From positions 1 through 10,156 of the forward strand of contig JAGOBQ010000109.1 of assembly GCA_017999215.1 (NCBI GenBank): a DNA stretch of 10,156 nucleotides, in the 5' to 3' direction. Every line of letters starts with the position of its first letter. Within the stretch, counting starts at the first letter, position 1. The notes beneath the pieces are model-generated. The model was not told the DNA's origin. It was given only the letters and a program-made list of their open reading frames with translations, and made no database searches. Below, in pieces: positions 6,190 to 10,156 of this stretch. This DNA is from Thermoanaerobaculia bacterium (GTDB taxonomy: Bacteria; Acidobacteriota; Thermoanaerobaculia; UBA5066). Position numbers and translations under genes: made by a program.

Positions 6190-6279
6190 TGGCGGTGAGG
6201 GTGGGATTTGAACCCACGGTAGCCTTTCGACTACACCAGTTTTCGAGACTGGCCTGATAAACCACTCCAGCACCTCACC
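6190..6279 (-). tRNA. tRNA-Ser(CGA)
   Basis: A complete 90-base class II tRNA on the minus strand. Acceptor GGTGAGG pairs with CCTCACC, the discriminator is G and CCA is encoded. The anticodon stem CCAGT/ACTGG holds loop CTCGAAA with anticodon CGA (complement at 6243-6245), which reads UCG serine codons. The long variable arm and T arm are nearly identical to those of the tRNA-Ser(GGA) at 6958. It lies 67 bases downstream of, and on the same strand as, the exported-protein gene, so read-through from that gene is possible. Confidence 0.96.
6198..6235. repeat. Inverted copy shared with 7002-7039 (tRNA-Ser variable and T arms)
   Basis: These 38 bases are the reverse complement of 7002-7039 with one mismatch (TTCAAAT versus TTCGAAT in the T loop). 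They cover the variable arm, T arm and start of the 3' acceptor strand of two oppositely oriented tRNA-Ser genes. The similarity reflects shared tRNA-Ser ancestry, perhaps kept up by gene conversion, and flanks the exported-protein gene. Confidence 0.8.
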
Positions 6280-6306
6280 GCGTCTCGGCCTCGGAGCGGG
6301 GCCGGA

Positions 6307-6312
6307 AGGATA
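6307..6312 (-). promoter_or_regulatory. Weak candidate -10 (TATCCT) for tRNA-Ser(CGA)
   Basis: On the minus strand TATCCT lies 27 bases before the tRNA 5' end. Seventeen bases further upstream is TTTCCC, a poor -35 match. This is the only promoter-like pair in the 67-base gap, so the tRNA may instead be read from the gene upstream. Confidence 0.22.
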
Positions 6313-6346
6313 GCGCAGGACTCCCGAACGGGAAAGGCCCGCGCCC

Positions 6347-6817
6347 CTACTCCAGGAACGTGACCAGGAGCTTCATCTTCGCGGCCTTCCCCCAGTCGAG
6401 GGTCTTCACCTTCATCGGGACGTTGAAGGTGCCCTCGGTCTTCTCCTTCGCGAGCTTCGTGGAGCGGCCGACGTCGGCCAGCACGCCCCCGTCCTCGTCG
6501 AGGAGGAGCGCCCGGACCTTGACCCGCTGCCGCGTCCAGCCGTCGTTGCGGTAGTAGAAGCGGAGGAGGACCCAGGTCTTGTCTTCGGGGTCCTTCTGGC
6601 GCGCCTCCTCGAGGTCGTCCGGCTTCGGGTCGTTGTGCGACTCGAGGGCGAAGATCGTCGCCTTCTCGTGGGCGAACGCGAGGGGGACCCGGTGCTCCCG
6701 GGGGACGTCGACCGTCTCCTCGGCCAGCTTCCCGGCGGCGGCGGCGGGAGCCGTGGCGAGGATCGCGAGGGTCGCGGCGAGGGCGGAGGGGAGGAGGCGC
6801 GGGAGGATACGGGCCAT
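6347..6817 (-). CDS. Small exported protein of unknown function
   Basis: A 156-residue protein that I do not assign to a family. Residues 1-28 form a typical Sec signal peptide: Arg at 3 and 7, a Leu/Ala-rich core, and an Ala-rich cleavage region ending near Ala28 before Gly-Lys. No lipobox cysteine is seen. The mature part of about 128 residues is charged, has no cysteine, and reads mainly as beta strands (VLLRFYYRND, VKVRALLLDEDGGVLADVG, MKLLVTFLE). That suggests a small beta-sandwich periplasmic or secreted domain. ATG 6817 is preceded in frame by GTG 6820; either could initiate, and no strong ribosome-binding site is visible. It lies between two oppositely oriented tRNA-Ser genes and points toward tRNA-Ser(CGA). 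A TAGAAC close upstream on the same strand could be its -10. Confidence 0.7.
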   Translation of the reverse strand: MARILPRLLPSALAATLAILATAPAAAAGKLAEETVDVPREHRVPLAFAHEKATIFALESHNDPKPDDLEEARQKDPEDKTWVLLRFYYRNDGWTRQRVKVRALLLDEDGGVLADVGRSTKLAKEKTEGTFNVPMKVKTLDWGKAAKMKLLVTFLE

Positions 6818-6910
6818 CACGTCCCGTTCTACGTCTCCGGCGACCCCTGCGTTTGCCGTCCGGGGCCACTTTTCGGCGGCTTCGGGCGCGGCGGGAGCCG
6901 GACATGGCGC

Positions 6911-6939
6911 TTGACGGATCGGCGCCGGCGGGGCAGAGT
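6911..6939 (+). promoter_or_regulatory. Candidate sigma-70-type promoter of tRNA-Ser(GGA)
   Basis: TTGACG at 6911-6916 matches five of six bases of the -35 consensus. It is spaced 17 bases from CAGAGT (6934-6939), a weak -10. Initiation would fall about 12 bases before the tRNA 5' end at 6958, a suitable position for a tRNA promoter. Confidence 0.4.
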
Positions 6940-6957
6940 TCCCGTCCCCGCGGACGT

Positions 6958-7047
6958 GGACAGGTGTCCGAGCGGTTTAAGGAGCACGGTTGGAAGCCGT
7001 GTGTAGTCGAAAGGCTACCGTGGGTTCGAATCCCACCCTGTCCGCCA
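6958..7047 (+). tRNA. tRNA-Ser(GGA)
   Basis: A complete 90-base class II tRNA. Acceptor GGACAGG pairs with CCTGTCC, the discriminator is G and CCA is encoded. The anticodon stem CACGG/CCGTG holds loop TTGGAAG with anticodon GGA at 6992-6994, which reads UCC and UCU. The variable arm TGTAGTCGAAAGGCTACC and the T arm match the minus-strand tRNA-Ser(CGA) except for one T-loop base. Confidence 0.96.
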
Positions 7048-7059
7048 CGTTCGTCTCGC

Positions 7060-7087
7060 GGGCGCGCCCGGGCTTCCGGCCGCGCCC
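7060..7087 (+). terminator. Long GC hairpin between tRNA-Ser(GGA) and the SRP RNA
   Basis: GGGCGCG (7060-7066) pairs with CGCGCCC (7081-7087). Inside it CCGG (7068-7071) pairs with CCGG (7076-7079) around GCTT, leaving one C-C mismatch. It starts 13 bases after the tRNA CCA. There is no T tract, so it may act as a processing or pause hairpin rather than a full terminator. Confidence 0.35.
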
Positions 7088-7095
7088 CCGCCTCG

Positions 7096-7106
7096 TAGAC
7101 TAGAAT
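7096..7106 (+). promoter_or_regulatory. Candidate -10 element(s) TAGACT/TAGAAT of the SRP RNA
   Basis: TAGACT (7096-7101) overlaps TAGAAT (7101-7106), which is one base from the TATAAT consensus. Initiation from TAGAAT would fall near 7113, at the predicted 5' end of the SRP RNA. No clear -35 hexamer is seen. Confidence 0.45.
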
Positions 7107-7110
7107 CCCC

Positions 7111-7241
7111 GGCCCGGGCCCCTGGGTGAGTTCGGGTCCCGCGCGACGAGCTCCCTCGAACCGTGTCAGGTCCGGAAGGAAGCAGCACTAAGAGGAACGG
7201 CTCGGGCGCCGCGGATCACCCGGACTCATCGAGGGGCTCGG
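7111..7241 (+). ncRNA. ffs: Signal recognition particle RNA (small, 4.5S-type)
   Basis: The universal SRP domain is present: TCAGGTCCGGAAGGAAGCAG with GGAA tetraloop at 7174-7177, the site bound by the Ffh M domain. The ends pair as a long rod. GCCCCT at 7118-7123 pairs with AGGGGC at 7232-7237, and GGGTGAG.TCGGGT pairs with ACCCGGACTCAT, so the RNA is about 125-130 bases. There is no Alu-type 5' domain, so this is the short bacterial form. Ends are estimated from pairing and may shift by several bases. It ends about ten bases before the dnaX ATG. Confidence 0.93.
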
Positions 7242-7249
7242 CTTCTTCG

Positions 7250-9022
7250 ATGACGACGAACGCCTTCGTCCCGCTCGCCCGCAAGTGGCGCCCCCGGACC
7301 TTCGCCGACGTCGTCGGGCAGGCCGAGATCGTGCGCGCCCTGACGAACGCCCTCACCCAGGACCGGATGGCCCACGCCTACCTCTTCTCGGGGCCGCGCG
7401 GCGTCGGGAAGACCACCTCGGCGCGGCTCCTGGCGGCCGGCATCAACTGCCGGACGGCCGCCGGACCGACCCCGAGCCCGTGCGGGACGTGCGAGTCGTG
7501 CCAGGAGGTCCTCGAGGGACGCTCGATCGACGCGCTCGAGATCGACGGCGCCACGCACGGCAAGGTCGACCAGGCCCGCGACCTGATCGAGATCGTCGGC
7601 TACGCGCCGGTGAGGGACCGCCGGAAGGTCTTCATCATCGACGAGGTCCACGCGATCTCCGCGGCCGCCTTCCAGGCGCTCCTGAAGACGCTCGAGGAGC
7701 CGCCGTCGCACGCCGTCTTCATCCTCGCGACGACGGAGCGGCACAAGATCCCCGCCACGATCCTGTCGCGCTGCCAGCGCTTCGACTTCCGCCGGCTCAC
7801 CGACACGGAGGTCGCCGACCGGCTCTCCGAGATCGCCTCCCGCGAGGGGTACTCCGTCGACGCCGACGAGAAGCCCGCCCCCTGGGTGGAGCCGGCCGCG
7901 CTCGCGGCGCTCGCCGCGGCGGCGACCGGGAGCCTCCGCGACGGCCTCTCGCTCCTCGACCAGGCGGTCGCGCAGACGGGAGGCCGCGTCACCGCGGCCG
8001 ACGTCGCCCGCCTCCTCGGCTCGCCCGACCGGACGGCCCTCGTCGGCCTCCTCACGTCGGTCCTCGCGGCCGACCGCGCGGCGGTCCTGCGCGGCGCGGC
8101 GGAGCTGGACGCCGCCGGGTCGGACCCGCGCGCGACCGCGCACGACCTGACGCTCCTCGTCCGCGGGACGGTCCGCTTCGCGGCCGACCCGTCGGCCCCC
8201 GCGATCGCCGGCATCTCCGAGGACGGCTCGGCCGCGCTCCGCGAGCTCGCGCGGGCGACGCCCTACTCCACGCTGCTCCGCGTCCTGACGTTCCTGACGG
8301 AGGCGGAGGGGATGCTCCGTCGGAGCGACGTCCCCGCCCTGGCCCTCGAGGTGCTGCTCCTTCGCCTCGCCGAGCTCCCGCGCCTCGTCCCGATCGAGGA
8401 GATCCTCTCCTCCGGCGCGGGGCTCCCCGCCGTCGGCCCCGTCGGTCCGATCGCCGCGTCCGCGCCTGCTGCGCCCCCCGCTTCCGCGCCCCGGCCGCCC
8501 GCCCCGGCGGAGCCGGCACGCAAGGCGCCCGCGCCCGCGGCGAAGGCCCCGGCCGCGCCCGAGGCGCCCCGCTTCGTCGGCCTCACCCCGCTCGAGGTCG
8601 CCGAGCCGGAGCCGGAGGCCCCGGCCGACGCGGCCACGGCGTTCCGCGAGGCGGTGGAGAAGCGTCACGGGAACCTCGGCGCGGCGCTCGAGGACGTCTC
8701 CGTCCTCGTCGAGGGGCGGGTCGTCCGCCTCGTCCTCGACCCGCCGAGCCCGCCGCTCGCCAAGCGGCTCGGCGAGCCCGCGATGAAGAAGGTCCTCGAC
8801 GAGGCCGCCGTCGCCGTCCTCGGGGCGAAAGCGTCCGTCACCGTGGAGAGCGCCGAGCCGGCCGGCGGCGACCTGAACGCCGCCGCGGCGGCCGCCGACC
8901 CGGCGACGCTCGAGCGCGAGAACCTCAGGAAGCGGGCCGCGACGGACGAGCGCGTGAAGAAGATCCTCGACATGTTCGACGGCGAGATCGCCGAAGTGAA
9001 GCCCGACGAGCGGAAGGCGTGA
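7250..9022 (+). CDS. dnaX: DNA polymerase III subunit gamma/tau
   Basis: A 590-residue clamp-loader ATPase. It starts at ATG 7250, giving the family N-terminus FVPLARKWRPRTFADVVGQ; an in-frame GTG at 7163 lies inside the SRP RNA and is rejected. Walker A GPRGVGKT is at residues 48-55. The zinc-module cysteines are Cys67, 78, 81 and 84. Walker B VFIIDE is at 127-132, LLKTLEEPP at 144-152, the sensor-1 region ATTE at 160-163 and the SRC arginine finger at 173-175. An Ala/Pro-rich linker of about 60 residues (roughly 410-475) precedes the C-terminal domain, which ends ILDMFDGEIAEVKP as in many non-enterobacterial DnaX proteins. No A- or U-rich slippery run is seen, so a frameshifted gamma form is not suggested. 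GAGGGG at 7231-7236, within the SRP RNA stem, is the only Shine-Dalgarno-like site. The stop overlaps the recR start. Confidence 0.97.
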   Translation: MTTNAFVPLARKWRPRTFADVVGQAEIVRALTNALTQDRMAHAYLFSGPRGVGKTTSARLLAAGINCRTAAGPTPSPCGTCESCQEVLEGRSIDALEIDGATHGKVDQARDLIEIVGYAPVRDRRKVFIIDEVHAISAAAFQALLKTLEEPPSHAVFILATTERHKIPATILSRCQRFDFRRLTDTEVADRLSEIASREGYSVDADEKPAPWVEPAALAALAAAATGSLRDGLSLLDQAVAQTGGRVTAADVARLLGSPDRTALVGLLTSVLAADRAAVLRGAAELDAAGSDPRATAHDLTLLVRGTVRFAADPSAPAIAGISEDGSAALRELARATPYSTLLRVLTFLTEAEGMLRRSDVPALALEVLLLRLAELPRLVPIEEILSSGAGLPAVGPVGPIAASAPAAPPASAPRPPAPAEPARKAPAPAAKAPAAPEAPRFVGLTPLEVAEPEPEAPADAATAFREAVEKRHGNLGAALEDVSVLVEGRVVRLVLDPPSPPLAKRLGEPAMKKVLDEAAVAVLGAKASVTVESAEPAGGDLNAAAAAADPATLERENLRKRAATDERVKKILDMFDGEIAEVKPDERKA

Positions 9023-9612
9023 CCCCGCTCCCGGCGCTCGGGCGCCTCGTCGCGGCGCTCGAGCGCCTTCCGGGAATCGGCCCGAAGAGCGCGCGGCGCA
9101 TCGCGCACTTCCTCCTGACCTCTCCCCCGGACGCGCCCGAGGGGCTCTCGGCCGCCATCCTCGAGGCGCGCGAGCGGACGCGCACCTGCTCCGTCTGCCA
9201 CGCCCTGACCGAGGTCGACCCGTGCACGTTCTGCTCCGACCCGACGCGGGACGGGGCGCTGCTCGCGGTCGTCGAGGAGCCGTTCGACGTCGAGGTGCTC
9301 GAGCGGACCCGCGAGTTCCGGGGCCGCTACCACGTCCTCGGCGGGGCGCTCGCGCCGCTCCGGGGCATCGGCCCCGACGACCTCCACGTCGCGAGCCTCC
9401 TCGAGCGGGCGGCCTCGGGCGTCGCCGAGGTCGTCCTCGCCACGAACCCGAACGTCGAGGGAGAGGCCACCGCCCTCTACCTCGCCCGACGCCTCAAGCC
9501 GCTCGGGGTGCGCGTGACCCGCATCGCCTTCGGCCTCCCCGTCGGCGCGGCGATCGAGTTCGCCGACGAAGTCACCCTCGGCCGCTCCCTCTCGGGACGG
9601 CGGGAGGTCTAG
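9019..9612 (+). CDS. recR: Recombination mediator RecR
   Basis: A 197-residue protein, close to the usual RecR length. It acts with RecO (and RecF) to load RecA on SSB-coated single-stranded DNA at gaps. In order there is a helix-hairpin-helix (LPGIGPKSARRIA, about 17-29), the four-cysteine zinc finger (Cys57, Cys60, Cys69, Cys72) and a Toprim domain (from about residue 80, with LLAVVEEPFDVEVLE and the later TNPNVEGEATALYL motif). The GTG start overlaps the dnaX TGA as GTGA, so the pair is translationally coupled. GGAAGG at 9012-9017 lies very close to the start. The small ebfC gene that often sits between dnaX and recR is absent. Confidence 0.96.
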   Translation: MTPLPALGRLVAALERLPGIGPKSARRIAHFLLTSPPDAPEGLSAAILEARERTRTCSVCHALTEVDPCTFCSDPTRDGALLAVVEEPFDVEVLERTREFRGRYHVLGGALAPLRGIGPDDLHVASLLERAASGVAEVVLATNPNVEGEATALYLARRLKPLGVRVTRIAFGLPVGAAIEFADEVTLGRSLSGRREV

Positions 9613-9637
9613 CGGAAGTGCGGTGCCGGGCATCGGT

Positions 9638-9643
9638 TACACT
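9638..9643 (+). promoter_or_regulatory. Candidate -10 element (TACACT) of mglB
   Basis: TACACT lies 18 bases before the mglB ATG in the 49-base recR-mglB gap and resembles the TAGACT elements elsewhere in the window. If used, the mRNA leader would be only about 12 bases. GAGG at 9647-9650 is a poor, distant ribosome-binding site. Read-through from dnaX-recR is also likely. Confidence 0.3.
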
Positions 9644-9661
9644 AGCGAGGATCGGCGTCAT

Positions 9662-10156
9662 ATGACGGATTTCGTCCTTTTCGACGAGGAGTTCCAGCAG
9701 ATCAAGGAAGTCATCGGGCGGCTCAAGGCGGACGCCCAGGCGAAGGTCGTCTTCATCGTCGATAAGAACGGCCAGCAGATCGCCGCCCAGGGCGACCTCG
9801 AGTCGCTCGACACGACCTCCCTCGCCTCCCTGACGGCCGGGAACGTCGCCGCGACCGACGGCCTCGCCAAGCTCATCGGCGAGAAGGAGTTCCCGGTCCT
9901 CTTCCACGAAGGCGAGAAGGACAACGTCTACATCGCCATCGTCGACCAGCGGGTCATCCTCGTCATCATCTTCGACGAGCACTCGTCCCTCGGCCTCGTG
10001 AGGCTCCGCGTACGCAAGGCGACCCAGGACCTCGAGCGGATCTTCGTGGCGATCCAGCGGAAGGTCGAGGAGGAGAAGGAGCGGCGGCACGAGGGCGTCG
10101 ACTCCCCGTTCGCCGAGATCACCGACGAAGACATCGACAGCCTCTTCCGGGAGTGA
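9662..10156 (+). CDS. mglB: MglB, Roadblock/LC7 GTPase-activating protein of MglA
   Basis: A 164-residue cytoplasmic protein, about the length of Myxococcus MglB. A single Roadblock/LC7 fold spans about residues 8-130. Its recognisable blocks are AKVVFIVDKNGQ (27-38), DTTSLASLTAGNVAA (50-64), GLAKLIGEKEFP (67-78) and SLGLVRLRV (109-117). The charged linker EEEKERRHEG leads to the C-terminal segment SPFAEITDEDIDSLF (148-162), the tail that in Myxococcus MglB contacts MglA and aids nucleotide exchange. MglB homodimers stimulate GTP hydrolysis by the Ras-like MglA and confine it to one cell pole, setting polarity for gliding or twitching. ATG 9662 is preferred over an in-frame ATG at 9623 because it gives the family N-terminus. 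The gene ends at the last base of the window; mglA is expected just outside. Confidence 0.93.
   Translation: MTDFVLFDEEFQQIKEVIGRLKADAQAKVVFIVDKNGQQIAAQGDLESLDTTSLASLTAGNVAATDGLAKLIGEKEFPVLFHEGEKDNVYIAIVDQRVILVIIFDEHSSLGLVRLRVRKATQDLERIFVAIQRKVEEEKERRHEGVDSPFAEITDEDIDSLFRE

Noticed and set aside
7163..7249. N-terminal extension of dnaX from an in-frame GTG at 7163
   Set aside because: These bases lie inside the SRP RNA core. The DnaX family N-terminus begins at ATG 7250, so the extension is an open frame by chance.
8460..8560. Programmed frameshift or low-complexity repeat in the dnaX Ala/Pro-rich linker
   Set aside because: No run of A or T suitable for ribosome slippage is present here or elsewhere in dnaX. 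Ala/Pro-rich linkers are normal in tau subunits of GC-rich bacteria.
1..10156. CRISPR arrays, toxin-antitoxin pairs, transposases, defence genes or biosynthetic clusters
   Set aside because: I read both strands for regular direct repeats, transposase motifs and known defence domains and saw none. The window is mostly core genome apart from the suspected junction at the left edge.

Overview
This is a very GC-rich window (I estimate about 70% G+C) from a bacterial chromosome. It is mostly ordinary, tightly packed core genome. The gene content (an MglB whose C-terminal tail closely resembles the Myxococcus protein, plus ffs-dnaX-recR, tadA and several tRNA genes) suggests Acidobacteriota (for example a Thermoanaerobaculia-like lineage) or a Myxococcota/Desulfobacterota-type organism. 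The phylum cannot be fixed from this window alone. Starts are often GTG, and several gene pairs overlap by the four bases GTGA, which points to translational coupling.

Left edge (1-252): the first ~75 bases are less GC-rich than the rest. They run directly into the 3' part of a tRNA-Arg(ACG) gene: anticodon arm, variable loop, T arm, 3' acceptor strand and CCA. No canonical 5' half is present. This is the layout expected of an attR junction, where an element left of the window has integrated into a tRNA gene and host DNA resumes at the tRNA 3' end. A strong GC hairpin follows the tRNA.

Metabolic and transport block (253-4814): a small ferritin-like four-helix protein is followed by a multidomain PTS phosphotransferase (HPr-enzyme I-EIIA, 834 aa). 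The latter appears to have Arg at the usual EIIA phospho-His position. A 20-codon ORF overlaps its start, and a DHA2-type MFS exporter overlaps its stop. No EIIB or EIIC sugar permease is present.

Information block (4815-9612): tadA (tRNA A34 deaminase) overlaps a zinc-ribbon (zf-TFIIB-like) protein gene. Next come a minus-strand tRNA-Ser(CGA), a minus-strand small exported protein of unknown function, a plus-strand tRNA-Ser(GGA), the SRP RNA gene (ffs), dnaX and recR. tRNA-Ser, tadA, scr (ffs), dnaX and recR are also grouped in Bacillus subtilis, so this is an old gene neighbourhood. The usual small gene between dnaX and recR (ebfC/ybaB) is absent. The SRP RNA ends about ten bases before the dnaX ATG.

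Right edge (9613-10156): mglB, encoding a Roadblock/LC7 GTPase-activating protein of the MglA polarity switch, ends exactly at the window edge. mglA is probably just outside.

I did not find a clearly new defence, mobile or biosynthetic system. The points most worth a second look are the tRNA-Arg junction, the altered EIIA active site with its translational couplings, and the ffs/dnaX junction.
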